A stretch of 64,000 nucleotides of DNA, taken from Nonomuraea guangzhouensis. GTDB lineage: Bacteria > Actinomycetota > Actinomycetes > Streptosporangiales > Streptosporangiaceae. Below the pieces are notes generated by a model. It ran no database searches, was not told the origin of the DNA, and saw nothing but the letters and a program-made list of their open reading frames with translations. Both the position numbers and the translations under genes were made by a program. The stretch covers positions 1-64,000 of the forward strand of contig NZ_JAHKRM010000043.1 of the NCBI RefSeq assembly GCF_019396345.1, in the 5' to 3' direction. Below, piece by piece: positions 1 to 7,826 of this stretch (the stretch's first letter is position 1; every line of letters begins with the position of its first letter).

Positions 1-112
1 GATTGAGGCGCCGCCAGAGGGACCCGATGGCCCTACGGTGCCGGCGCACCAATCCAGCCACGTAGTTCAGCGTTGAACGCGACAAATCGACCGCAGCACG
101 GTAGAACAGCAT
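1..112 (-). CDS. IS5-like transposase, N-terminal end (cut by window edge)
   Basis: The complement reads from an ATG at 112 through 37 codons without a stop to the window edge. The start (MLFYRAAVDLSRS, then a basic RRHRRAIGSLWRRLN stretch) matches what I know of the N-terminus of actinobacterial IS5-family DDE transposases with an HTH-type leader. Only the first part is visible, so catalytic residues cannot be judged. The IS end probably lies within about 113-195, but I could not fix the inverted repeat without the other end. Confidence 0.6.
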   Translation of the reverse strand, partial: MLFYRAAVDLSRSTLNYVAGLVRRHRRAIGSLWRRLN

Positions 113-247
113 CCGAGACCCCTGGTGATGACGGTGGAGATTGTGGTGATCAACCCGTCTACCAGGGGTTTCTCTACATGATCAAGTGATCCTCGAACCT
201 GCGATCACGCTGTGACCTCAGCCTGCCGCCCCGAGGGTGAAAAGGGT

Positions 248-1246
248 TCAGTGATCGGAACTCCACCCCTCGACATCATGGCCTGCTCCGATGGCGACGT
301 TCCTCTCCTGAGGTACGAATCCTTCCGGCCAGATGGTCGCCTGATTGGCCACGACACCGTCGAGCCGTGCGCCACGGAGATTGACATCTCGCAGAGAAGC
401 GCCTTCCAGATGCGCGTCGCACAAGACCGCGTCTGTCAGGTCGGCACCGTTAAGCTTGGCTCCAGCCAGGTTAGCCCCTCGTAAATCGGTACGCGTAAGG
501 TCGGCGTTGTCCAACCGAGCCTCCGGCATCCAGGCACCGTTCAATTGTGATCCTTCCAGATCAGCGCCGATCAGGTGGGCGCGAGCCAGGTTCGCCCTGC
601 GCAAGTCGGCGTCCATCAATCGCAGGGGCTCGTGCTCGTCGAGCTGAATTCGTCTTTGGCTCAGCACTGTGAGCACCGCCTGAACGTCAGGAATCCTTTT
701 GACCAGATGGGGCATTTCCGTTTTAGCGGCGATCGTTCCCAAAGGTTCGCCGTCCGTGGACGTCGGCGCATGCTGCCGGACATAGGAACAGAGAATCTCA
801 GCGATGACTCCACTATCTCCCGGTGAATCCTTGGCGATGCGTGCCAGCGCGTGGATGCCGCCGATTCGTACGACGAGCTGGTCGCTGCCGAGCTGATCGA
901 CGGCTCGGGTGAACCGTTCGGTGATCTGCGCTTGCTGCGCTATCACGAGTTGGTCTCTGGCCGCTTGGAGTTGCTCGGCCGTTGCCCGAAGGTTCAGTTG
1001 AAGCTGCTCGCGGCTCACGTGGAACTGACGCCAGGCGGCGTAAGCACCAATGACCACGGCCAGCCCAGCCAGTCCTTGAAGGAGAAGCCCTCGTGCTTCA
1101 TGCTGCGCGCGGATAGCCTCCGCAGTGTTGTTGAAAGCATTATTGGGTGCAAAATATGCTGGGAGAAAAAGAAGCACCACCATCAGTGTAAATATCGCCA
1201 CGATGACGATCGACAGTCGCCTTGGCCAGCGACGCTGGTGATTCAT
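248..1246 (-). CDS. membrane-anchored pentapeptide-repeat protein
   Basis: 332 aa. Two hydrophobic segments (about residues 11-30 and 52-70) are followed by a Gln/Ala-rich helical stretch (72-108), a short HEAT-like region (111-160, with IGGIHALARIA) and about 100 residues of A(D/N)LxX pentapeptide repeats (205-305). The repeats should form a right-handed quadrilateral beta-helix facing the cytoplasm. Family members of this type have no known reaction; related proteins are often annotated only as pentapeptide repeat proteins. The start is the first ATG before the TM segment; no strong ribosome binding site is seen. It stands alone next to an IS end, so function cannot be inferred from context. 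Confidence 0.8.
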   Translation of the reverse strand: MNHQRRWPRRLSIVIVAIFTLMVVLLFLPAYFAPNNAFNNTAEAIRAQHEARGLLLQGLAGLAVVIGAYAAWRQFHVSREQLQLNLRATAEQLQAARDQLVIAQQAQITERFTRAVDQLGSDQLVVRIGGIHALARIAKDSPGDSGVIAEILCSYVRQHAPTSTDGEPLGTIAAKTEMPHLVKRIPDVQAVLTVLSQRRIQLDEHEPLRLMDADLRRANLARAHLIGADLEGSQLNGAWMPEARLDNADLTRTDLRGANLAGAKLNGADLTDAVLCDAHLEGASLRDVNLRGARLDGVVANQATIWPEGFVPQERNVAIGAGHDVEGWSSDH

Positions 1247-1412
1247 AGGGGAATCATGGCAGCGTTAGCTGAATACTGCTACAGAGTTGAAAGGTTGAGG
1301 TCACACGGGGAAAGCCGAGTCCGCCGGTGTTGAAGTAGCGGCGACACAACGGCCACCTGCCGCTCGGGCAGTGTCCGAGGAGTCTGATGCCCGACGCGTC
1401 CCTGCGTTCGAG

Positions 1413-1560
1413 TCAGCCGAACTCGCCGTCCTTGGCACCCTTGATGAACGCGTCCCACTCACCCACGGTGAATCTCAGCACGGGCCCATCGGGATCCTTG
1501 AAGTCCCGTACGGCTTGACCGCCATCCGGGAGCTCCGCAACCCCGTACAGATCATTGAGG
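1413..1560 (-). pseudogene. DUF397 remnant (C-terminal part only)
   Basis: The complement encodes the conserved C-terminal half of a DUF397 protein: LPDGGQAVRDFKDPDGP, an FTVGEWDAF block and the ending KDGEFG before a stop at 1413. The typical N-terminal WRKSSxSxxxxNCVEVA part is missing; upstream the frame reads an unrelated LVVVLLNDLYG stretch and then a stop near 1578. The flanking DNA (from about 1356) resembles the flank of the intact DUF397 gene at 2110-2313, so this is a truncated duplicate. Confidence 0.65.
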
Positions 1561-1720
1561 AGCACTACGACCAGGCGTCACCGTCGTGGCATGCCGGGCC
1601 GCTGGGGTCCGCGAGCCGGCGGATCCGACCGCTGGGCGCCACCAGCCGACGCGGTTTCTCGCCCGCTCCCCGCAAGTGATCGTTGAGCGTTTTCCAACCA
1701 CGGCCCCTTACGTTGGGGGC

Positions 1721-1876
1721 ATGCCAAACGTCGGTTTAGTCGAGATCATCATCATGTTCCTCATCCCTCTGGCGGTCCTCTGGGTCGTCATCTACACCGC
1801 CGTACGGACGGCAATCAGCCACAGCCGGCGACACCTTGGTCAGCGCGAAGGAAACAGGGGCGCCACGGGCATCTGA
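1721..1876 (+). CDS. small single-span membrane protein, unknown
   Basis: 51 aa. An ATG at 1721 opens a frame with one long hydrophobic segment (about residues 5-28, IIIMFLIPLAVLWVVIY) and a basic, hydrophilic C-terminus, as in many small actinobacterial membrane proteins. The upstream GTTGGGGGC could act as a weak ribosome binding site. An in-frame upstream ATG at 1586 would add a low-complexity Arg/Pro leader that looks non-coding. No family recognised. Confidence 0.4.
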   Translation: MPNVGLVEIIIMFLIPLAVLWVVIYTAVRTAISHSRRHLGQREGNRGATGI

Positions 1877-1989
1877 CGTGAAGGGACGCCCTGCCCGGAC
1901 GGTGAGTTCACCGACGAGGAGCTGGCTGAGGGTCGCTCATGGGCGGGCATCGGCCGCTGCCCTCACCGGCCCCCTCGTTGGTTGACTGA

Positions 1990-2365
1990 GAATCACACCT
2001 CCGCCCTCACCCGCCCCCGGGGTCACGGACCCCGCCGCCCTGAGGCGCACGCCGTACGTGCCGCTCGGGCAGAAAACGAAAAAGTCTGATGCCTGACGCC
2101 GAGCTCTTGTCAGCCGAACTCGCCGTCCTTGACGCCCTTGATGAACGCGTTCCACTCACCGGGGGTGAACAACAGGACAGAGCCATCGGGGTCCTTGGAG
2201 TCCCGTACGGCATGGCCCCCACCAGGGAGCGTCGCAACCTCAACACAGTTCTGTCCTTCTGCGGAACTGTGGGAGGCTTTGCGCCAGATAAGACCGGCTT
2301 GGGGAATGCCCATACCTTCCGCCCTTACTTGAGGTTTTTAGCCAGATCCTTAATGTACGCCAGCG
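1990..2365. repeat. long direct repeat, copy A (DUF397 cassette)
   Basis: This stretch, which holds a DUF397 gene, its 3' flank (CACCTCCGCCCTCACCCGC) and the last codons of the adjacent XRE gene, is closely matched in the same orientation at about 6938-7275. By eye the coding parts agree at close to nine in ten positions. A third, shorter relative lies at about 1356-1560. The pattern indicates duplication followed by truncation. Confidence 0.6.
2110..2313 (-). CDS. DUF397 domain protein
   Basis: 67 aa, full length for the family. It shows the signature order: W-R-K-A-S-H-S near the start, NCVEVA, a glycine turn, AVRDSKDPDG, then FTPGEWNAF and the ending KDGEFG. In actinomycetes such proteins are encoded next to an XRE regulator with a DUF5753 domain, as here (the XRE gene ends 12 bp upstream), and some pairs behave as developmental regulators or toxin-antitoxin-like modules. 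Here the XRE partner lacks its DNA-binding domain, so the pair is probably not functional. Confidence 0.85.
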   Translation of the reverse strand: MGIPQAGLIWRKASHSSAEGQNCVEVATLPGGGHAVRDSKDPDGSVLLFTPGEWNAFIKGVKDGEFG

Positions 2366-3005
2366 ACGCATCCGCGCTCAGTGCGGAGGCGCGGAGATAG
2401 CTGTAGCTCTTACGATAATGAGCCACATCCTCAGGCTTCTCCAGAAAGAGATCGCCGGCCGCGCCGACCTCTACATAGATGATGCTCGGGTCCTCGGACG
2501 CCTGATAGTCGAGGATCGCGAACCCGCCGGTCATCGAGGTGTGCGCGCCGACCGCGTCCGGGAGCACCTGAATGCCGATATTCCGGCGTTCAGCCATCCG
2601 GCACAGGTGGTGGAGCTGGTCGCGCATCACGGCGGCGCCGCCGACGTACTTGCGGAGCGCGGCCTCGTCGATCACTGCCCAGAAGGATGGCGGGTCCTCG
2701 CGGTCCAAGATCCGCTGACGGGCCAGGCGAGCCTCGGCAAGGCGTTCGACGTCACCTTTCTCCATCACCCGTCCGCCTTTGAAGACCGCCTTGGCATAGT
2801 CGGCGGTTTGGAGCAGACCTGGGACAAGTATCGCCTCGAAGGTCTGGATCTCTGCGGCTTCCCATTCCAGTCCAACGAGCGCTCCGCCCAGAATGTCCTT
2901 GAACTCCTCCTCCCACCATCCGCGCCGACGGCTTTCTCGCGCCAGGGCTATAACGGCCTGCCGCCTGACCTCATCCGTCACACCGTAGACGTCGAGCAGG
3001 TCCAT
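2325..3005 (-). pseudogene. XRE/DUF5753 regulator lacking its HTH domain
   Basis: 226 codons encode a complete DUF5753-type C-terminal domain (EWEAAEIQTFEAILVPGLLQT at the start, RQ-rich helices, and the usual FLEKPEDVAHY end). Family members are about 280 aa with an N-terminal HTH of 60-70 residues; here the frame opens inside the linker (DLLDVYGVTDEVRRQA) and hits a stop eight codons upstream of that ATG. The missing 5' end abuts a 5'-truncated HATPase gene on the other strand, so one deletion seems to have removed both starts. A short product could still be made from the ATG at 3005. Confidence 0.75.
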
Positions 3006-3216
3006 GACCCTTTCCCTGCACCGTCAAGGGCGGAGCGTACGAGCCGAGGTGGCCGACCGCAGCGCAGCGTGGCCGACTCCATTCCAGGCCGGTCTGGACA
3101 TGGAGCATGGCCGCGGACTGGCGATCGTCGCGGCCTACTCCGAGCGATGGGGTATCGACCCCTCCCCGGAAGGGAAGACCGTCTGGTTTGTCTGCGGAGA
3201 ACGGCAAGCTCGGTGA
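3004..3216 (+). pseudogene. HATPase (anti-sigma/RsbW-like) C-terminal remnant
   Basis: The last 55-60 codons match the end of actinobacterial ATP-binding proteins of the RsbW-like HATPase_c family: VRAEVADRSA, then the G-box EHGRGLAIV, YSERWGI and a final GKTVWF. The N-terminal half with the N-box is absent. Such genes are normally transcribed divergently from XRE/DUF397 pairs, which fits a deletion across the shared promoter region. Confidence 0.65.
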
Positions 3217-3280
3217 GCGAGCCGTCCCCCGAGAGCCACAACGCGATGCAGTAGGTAGGGATCGCGCGCCGCCATAATGG

Positions 3281-3658
3281 TCAGGCGCTCACCTTCAACT
3301 GGTGGACGCGCTGCTTGGACAGCCCCATCACACGTGCCGTATCCGGCTCCGACCAATGGCTCGTGAGTATCTTCGCAGCCTTGACGGCCAGCTCCGCGGC
3401 GCGTTTGGTGTGAGCTTCGGCCAGCTCCTTCTCACGGCTGTATTCGGCCACCACCACGGCCACGTCCTCGGGCAGGTCGAAAACGAACTCCACGCCAGGG
3501 GTGTTCTCAGGCCAAGCCCAGGCGTGGATCTCCGCCAAGTCACGCTCCAACTGCGACAAGGAGCCAGCCACACCGACTCCTTCCACCTCCCCGGAGGGGC
3601 AGCGCGACACCCATCGCTCGTTCTCATAGGTGATGACATAGGTGATTGCCTTGCTCAT
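3281..3658 (-). CDS. HicB-like antitoxin with C-terminal HTH
   Basis: 125 aa. The N-terminus (YVITYENERWVSRCP...GVGVAGSLSQLERDLAE) has the HicB partial RNase-H-like pattern, residues about 5-60; then a VEFVFDLPEDV strand, an Ala/Glu/Lys-rich helix (70-98) and a terminal helix-turn-helix ending LSKQRVHQL. This layout is common in actinobacterial HicB-family antitoxins. The start overlaps the stop of the upstream small gene by 4 bp (ATGA), so the two are translationally coupled. I infer an antitoxin that also represses its promoter; the family match is from memory, not a search. Confidence 0.65.
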   Translation of the reverse strand: MSKAITYVITYENERWVSRCPSGEVEGVGVAGSLSQLERDLAEIHAWAWPENTPGVEFVFDLPEDVAVVVAEYSREKELAEAHTKRAAELAVKAAKILTSHWSEPDTARVMGLSKQRVHQLKVSA

Positions 3659-3897
3659 CGGCTCATCCTTTCTGTGACCGCCTCCAGGCGCTTGAGGGCT
3701 TCACGAAAGAGCTCAGGGTCACGATCCGGGTCGGCAGGGATCATGACGGGAACCGAGATGATGCCATCCTTGATCACACGCAGCGCGCACATGTCGCCCT
3801 TGAGGTGATACAGCCAGTCAGCTGTGGCACCTGCGGCGGCCACTATTGCCGCTACCTCAGCGAGCTGCCGCATGTGTGGTGGAAGGACCTCGGCCAT
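3655..3897 (-). CDS. small protein, candidate partner of the HicB-like antitoxin
   Basis: About 80 aa from the ATG at 3897 (a GTG at 3915 would give 86). It has an alpha-rich start (LPPHMRQLAEVAAIVAAAG), a central beta segment (LYHLKGDMCALRVIKDG), and VPVMIPADPDRDP before a last helix. It overlaps the HicB-like gene by 4 bp. The position suggests a toxin, but no HicA signature (GSHH-type His) is visible, so the role is inference. The ATG is preferred because a TATTCT -10-like element and a palindromic operator sit directly upstream and would overlap the longer form; transcription could be nearly leaderless. Confidence 0.5.
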   Translation of the reverse strand: MAEVLPPHMRQLAEVAAIVAAAGATADWLYHLKGDMCALRVIKDGIISVPVMIPADPDRDPELFREALKRLEAVTERMSR

Positions 3898-3911
3898 GCG
3901 ATGAGAATATC

Positions 3912-3947
3912 CCACTAGGAGGGATCCTCCTAGTGGACTAGGAGGAT
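3912..3947. promoter_or_regulatory. palindromic operator plus extra half-site
   Basis: Perfect 11-bp arms CCACTAGGAGG and CCTCCTAGTGG are separated by GAT (3912-3936). A third copy of ACTAGGAGG follows directly at 3938-3946. The site is 15 bp upstream of the ATG at 3897 of the two-gene HicB-like unit, the place expected for an autoregulatory operator. Confidence 0.6.
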
Positions 3948-4024
3948 GTTGTTGCCTGCCAAAGGCCCGCCCTCACTCATCGCGGAGTCGACGCCGCCGG
4001 CATCACCGCCACCGAGGAGTCCGC

Positions 4025-4141
4025 ATGAGGATTTCCGCAGCCCAGCGGACCGAGAACGGCACCCGCGCCTACGCCCACCTGCGCATCGAGTTCGATCGTC
4101 GCACCTCCCCGCGCAGGACCGGCAAGCTCTCGCCGATCTGA
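4025..4141 (+). pseudogene. internally deleted regulatory-protein remnant
   Basis: Behind a good ribosome binding site (GAGGAG, 5 bp before the ATG) a 38-codon frame starts MRISAAQRTEN and then jumps to GTRAYAHLRIEFDRR. From memory these are the first residues and a later segment of small actinobacterial HTH proteins of about 100-110 aa, with the HTH core between them missing. The recall is uncertain. Confidence 0.35.
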
Positions 4142-4501
4142 TCAACCAGTTCCCGCACCAGGAAACCGACCCTGACCGGCATCTGACGGCCTGGGAAGCG
4201 GCCGAAACCCTGGATCTTCTGACCTGAGCGCATCACTACGCACCAAGACCCTGCTGGTCAAGTGGAAACCCGTACCGCAAGAACGCGCCTGGCATCCTGC
4301 GGCGTCGTCACGCCCCAGCGGCTCGTAGGTCGGGGCACTGGAACCATCTCGCCGATCGTCGACGTCCGCCAAGGCCCACCTCCCGAACCTCCGTTGAATC
4401 TGCCGATAGCTGATGCGATGGGTCACGGCGAGATCGGAAGCTAGCGTCGAAGGCCAGAAGTCATCCCGACGGATTGACATACGGGCACATGGGGGTGGGC
4501 G
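4142..4501. other. no supportable gene
   Basis: The + strand frame ending at 4227 and the minus-strand frame starting near 4480 show no family signature. A TTGACA at 4474-4479 lies 22 bp before the methyltransferase start and could be part of its promoter, but no convincing -10 box fits the distance. Confidence 0.4.
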
Positions 4502-5223
4502 ATGGCGCCGACAGCGGCCTACGACGAGATCGCGGATTGGTACGAGAACGAGTTTCTCGGCGGGCAGAGCAGCGGGGCCAGGGCGCGGGACGGCAACCCC
4601 CTCGATCTCGGCAGCGTCTTGCGCCACCTCCTCGGGGAGGGCATCGGGGCCTGCCTGGAGATCGGGTGCGGCACCGGCGTCCATGCCACGCAGGTCCGCA
4701 AGCTCGGTTGGACCCCCATGGGCGTCGACTTGTCCGCCGGGATGCTGCGCCACGCCCGCGACCGCCTTCCCATCGCGCAGGCCGACGCCGAGCACCTGCC
4801 GATCCGGGACAACTCGCTACCCGCAGCAATCGCGATCATGGTCCACACCGACATGCCCGCTTACGCTGCGGTGCTACGCGAAGTGGCCAGGGTGTTGCGA
4901 CCCGGTGGAGTGTTCGTGCACGTGGGCGTCCACCCCTGCTTCTGCGGTGGATTCGCCGACCGCAGCGATCTGAACGCGGTCGTGATCCGCCCCGGCTATC
5001 TCGACAGTCACTGGACCAAGGCGTCATGGACCGACCGGGAGTGCGTGCCAAGGTCGGCGCCACCCACCGCCCGCTCCCCGAGCTGATGCACGCCTTCCTC
5101 GCCGCGGGACTGACATTCGAACAGTTCTCGGAAAGCGGCGAACCAACTCCTGTCGTGCTAGCCATCAAGGCCCGAAAGTGCGCGGAAGGAAGGCTTGACA
5201 CCCAGCCTTCGGATTCCGCTTAA
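4502..5223 (+). pseudogene. class I SAM-dependent methyltransferase, frameshifted
   Basis: The first 178 codons give a methyltransferase_11-type fold: motif I LEIGCGTGVHA (about residue 58), GVDLSAGML, AEHLPIRD, and a post-core LREVARVLRPGGVF. After WTDR the frame runs into unrelated residues and a stop at 5086, but the next frame continues GVRAKVGATHRPLPEL to 5223, matching the family's C-terminal PLPELMHAFLAAGL. One extra G in the GGG at 5037-5039 restores a 240-aa protein. This is either a real frameshift or a homopolymer read error. Substrate unknown; no partner gene is obvious. Confidence 0.75.
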
Positions 5224-5338
5224 CGCCCGGTGGGGTCTTTCGCACGCCTGATACACCTCTCCACGGCCCACTGGCGCAGCGGCCTCGGCAGGCTACCTGC
5301 CCAGATACGACATCGACCGGGTCGGGCTGGGTTTCGCC

Positions 5339-6343
5339 CTACTCGGTCAGGGCGTGGCGGTGGCCGTTGAGGAGGGCGGTGCCCAGATGGGTGGCGGCGT
5401 GCAGCACCGTCTGACCGTGACGCTGGCTCGTCGCCAGCCCGGCCTCGCGCAGGGTCGTGACCTGGCGACTGGCGGTGGAGGGAGGGACGCGCAGCCGCCT
5501 GGCCAGCTCGGACGTCGTACACGCGCCGAGAGCGACGACCTCCAGCACCCGGGCGCGGGTGAGTCCGAGCAGGTCGGCCAAGGTCTTCGGCGGATCGCCG
5601 CCCCCACCGTGCGCCCACGCCGGGTCATGCTCGATGGGATAGACCAGAATCGGCGGGAGCTCCGGATCGCGCAAGGTGACGGGGGCCTGGCGGCAGAAGA
5701 AGGACGGCTGCAGGATCAGCCCGCGTCCCTCCAGATGGATGTCATGCTCGGCCGGGTAGTCCAGCTCCAGCACCGGGTACGACCAGCGCGCCGACGGGTG
5801 CAACGTGGCGAACACCGCCTCCCAGCCGCCCTCCGACAGCACGCGGGACCGGCGCGTCCGGTCCTTGCCTACCTCCACACGGATCTGGGACCAGTACGGC
5901 GACAGGCACGCTTGGAAGTAGGCATCGGCCGCCGTCGCAACGGCTTCCACCCCCTGCGTACTGCCGGCCGCCAGGTCGTGGGTCCAGGAGGGCAGCCGAG
6001 TGGTGGGGTGCCAGTGCGAGAGCTCCTCCAAGTCGGCGCGCAGCCGTTGACGCGGCGTGCGGCGCAGGCCCTCGATGCCGGCCTCCAGCGAGCCGGACTC
6101 CGTCCGCGGAGTGAGGAAGTCGACGGTGTAGCCGCGGGGCGGCGCGAGGGTGGTCAGCCGCCTGGTGAGCGACGGCACGCGGCGGAGGGTACGTCGCTTC
6201 CACTCGCCATAGACCACGCTGTGCTCGCGGCGACGCAGCCGGTTCAGGCTGAGCATCAGCTCCCACATCGCGTCGGGCTCCCGGGAGAACCGGGTCCGCG
6301 CCAGGTCGGCGCCGGTGAAGTGGATGCGCAGCACGCTCGTCAA
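5339..6343 (-). CDS. DUF5937/ArsR-type winged-helix regulator
   Basis: 334 aa. The N-terminal region (RIHFTGADLARTRFSREPDAMWEL) is the DUF5937 opening, followed by a long ligand-binding-type region and a C-terminal winged helix (about 255-320: LADLLGLTRARVLEVVALG, then TTSELARRLRVPPSTASRQVTTLREAGL). Such proteins are common, poorly studied regulators in actinomycetes. It lies divergent from a broken paralogue at 6612. No adjacent enzyme gene suggests a target. Confidence 0.85.
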   Translation of the reverse strand: MTSVLRIHFTGADLARTRFSREPDAMWELMLSLNRLRRREHSVVYGEWKRRTLRRVPSLTRRLTTLAPPRGYTVDFLTPRTESGSLEAGIEGLRRTPRQRLRADLEELSHWHPTTRLPSWTHDLAAGSTQGVEAVATAADAYFQACLSPYWSQIRVEVGKDRTRRSRVLSEGGWEAVFATLHPSARWSYPVLELDYPAEHDIHLEGRGLILQPSFFCRQAPVTLRDPELPPILVYPIEHDPAWAHGGGGDPPKTLADLLGLTRARVLEVVALGACTTSELARRLRVPPSTASRQVTTLREAGLATSQRHGQTVLHAATHLGTALLNGHRHALTE

Positions 6344-6541
6344 TCCTTCCGGGAAAGACCAAGTACGCCTGAAAGGGGGCAGTGAGGCGTGTTCAGCCGG
6401 TGATGTGACGCTTCGTACGAGGGTTAAGTTCGGTTCAGTGCCCTTCGAGGAGGCCGATCGCGTTCTTCACGAGAAGCGTTTCGGTCCGATGCGGTCAGCC
6501 CGAGATCCAGGGTGTGGCGTCAGGGACGGAATCTCCAGGTG

Positions 6542-6559
6542 ATTCAGGCTGGCCTGAAT
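6542..6559. promoter_or_regulatory. palindrome upstream of broken DUF5937 paralogue
   Basis: Perfect arms ATTCAGGC and GCCTGAAT around TG, 52 bp before the ATG at 6612. A related half-site, GCCTGAAA, occurs near 6366 just upstream of the intact regulator gene, which makes an operator for this regulator family plausible. Confidence 0.45.
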
Positions 6560-6611
6560 ACCGACGTCCGGGAAGAATCACCTCAGGGGATGCAGAATTA
6601 CGGGGGCGTCG

Positions 6612-6855
6612 ATGGTTTATCGCATTCACTTCACCAGTCAGGATCTCGCTCGTACGCGGGTGGCTGAGGCGCCTATGCCCTTGGCGGAGCTGCAGCTGGC
6701 GATACGGATGTTGCAAGATCGTGAAGCGCCGTGGTTGGACGGCTGGCGCCGACGGGTCATGCCCCGGCTGCCGCAGCACGCGCGCATGGTGTTATCCCTG
6801 GTTCCCGCGGTCGGGTGGGCACCGACCTTTCTCGGCCCGGCCAAGGCCGACACGC
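6612..6855 (+). pseudogene. DUF5937 regulator, N-terminal fragment
   Basis: From the ATG at 6612 about 80 codons read RIHFTSQDLARTRVAEAPMPLAELQLAIRML and FLGPAKAD, the start of a paralogue of the 5339-6343 gene. Homology stops near 6850, after which the frame runs into DNA belonging to the second DUF397 cassette. The winged helix is lost. The junction marks the edge of the duplicated cassette. Confidence 0.7.
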
Positions 6856-7023
6856 GCTCAAGAACACCCAAGAAGACGACTTTGCTGCCGCCTACCCGCA
6901 AGTCCTGACATATTCACCAAACCGGGGCAACTCCAAATTACACCTCCGCCCTCACCCGCCCCCTGAGGCGCACGCCTATGTGCCGCTCGAGCAGAAGAGG
7001 AAGGCGCGCAGAAGCACGTGTTG

Positions 7024-7227
7024 TCAGCCGGACTCGCCATCCTTAGCACCCTCGATGAACGCGTTCCACTCAGCCGGGGTGAACGACAGGATGGGGCCAT
7101 CCGGGCCCTTGGAGTCCCGCATGACATGGCCTCCGCCAGGGAGCGTCGCGACCTCAACACAGTTCTGCCCCTCCGCCGAACTGTGGGAGGCTTTGCGCAA
7201 GATAAGACCGGAGTGTGTAGCATCCAT
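7024..7227 (-). CDS. DUF397 domain protein, second copy
   Basis: 67 aa with the full family pattern: LRKASHSSAEGQNCVEVA, MRDSKGPDGP, FTPAEWNAF and a KDGESG end. It differs from the copy at 2110-2313 in about ten residues. Its XRE partner survives only as a 12-codon tail, so it is an orphan. Confidence 0.8.
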   Translation of the reverse strand: MDATHSGLILRKASHSSAEGQNCVEVATLPGGGHVMRDSKGPDGPILSFTPAEWNAFIEGAKDGESG

Positions 7228-7238
7228 ACCTTCCGCCC

Positions 7239-7275
7239 TTACTTGAGGTGTTTAGCTAGATCCTTAATGTACGCC
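7239..7275 (-). pseudogene. 3' tail of an XRE/DUF5753 gene
   Basis: The complement reads AYIKDLAKHLK and a TAA, matching the end (AYIKDLAKNLK) of the XRE gene at 2325. Everything upstream is replaced by unrelated DNA, so the rest of this copy was deleted. Confidence 0.65.
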
Positions 7276-7283
7276 ACGGGGCG

Positions 7284-7667
7284 CTAGAACCTCGGTGACC
7301 TTGGCGCCTCCTGCGCGGTCTTGATCAGAGCGTCCAGGGTCTGCCGTGTACGGGTGAGCTCGTCGGACTGGGCGTCGATGCGGTCGCGCTCCGCGGTGAG
7401 CTGGCGCAGTACCTCCGGAGGGCAGCGCTTCCCTTCCCCGGGGTCCTTGAGGTGCGGCAGCAGCGCGGCGATGACCTTGCCGGTCATTCCCACGGCGAAG
7501 AACTGTCTGATCAGGAGCACGCGGCACACGGCGTCCTCGCCGTAGTGGCGCTGCCCGCTCGCACTGCGCCGGCTGGAGAGCATGCCCTGTTCCTCGTAGT
7601 AGCGCAGGGAGCGCACGCTGGCCCCGGTCCGCTGGGCGAGATCACCGATCCGCACGGCCGCCTCCAT
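7284..7667 (-). CDS. MerR family transcriptional regulator
   Basis: 127 aa. The N-terminal winged HTH is clear (VRIGDLAQRTGASVRSLRYYEEQGML, then a QRHYGEDAV wing, residues 5-50), followed by a short dimerisation coiled coil (about 85-115, LTAERDRIDAQSDELTRTRQTL). No cysteine cluster is present, so a metal sensor is unlikely; it resembles small MerR regulators responding to organic stress. It lies downstream of and parallel to the oxidoreductase gene at 7827-8543. Confidence 0.88.
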   Translation of the reverse strand: MEAAVRIGDLAQRTGASVRSLRYYEEQGMLSSRRSASGQRHYGEDAVCRVLLIRQFFAVGMTGKVIAALLPHLKDPGEGKRCPPEVLRQLTAERDRIDAQSDELTRTRQTLDALIKTAQEAPRSPRF

Positions 7668-7826
7668 CCCTGCGTATCCCTCACACGGATGTCAAGTCTC
7701 AGTGCGGCGGCGACCCCCACGAGTCACTGGAGGCGGTTTCGCGTTGCCCGCATGACCCGGCGGCTTCGCCGAGACGCGTCAGACAGGCGAGGCCTCCGCC
7801 GTTTCTCCGGCGGAGGCGTGCGAGCT

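Larger units (their letters stand above)
6938..7275. repeat. long direct repeat, copy B (DUF397 cassette)
   Basis: Close match to about 1990-2365 in the same orientation, including the 3' flank, the DUF397 gene and the last 12 codons of an XRE gene. At 7275 the match ends abruptly next to a MerR gene. Confidence 0.6.

Noticed and set aside
4142..4480. Minus-strand frame with ISYRQIQRRFGRW
   Set aside because: Some resemblance to transposase-like sequence but no catalytic motif or ends; not supportable.
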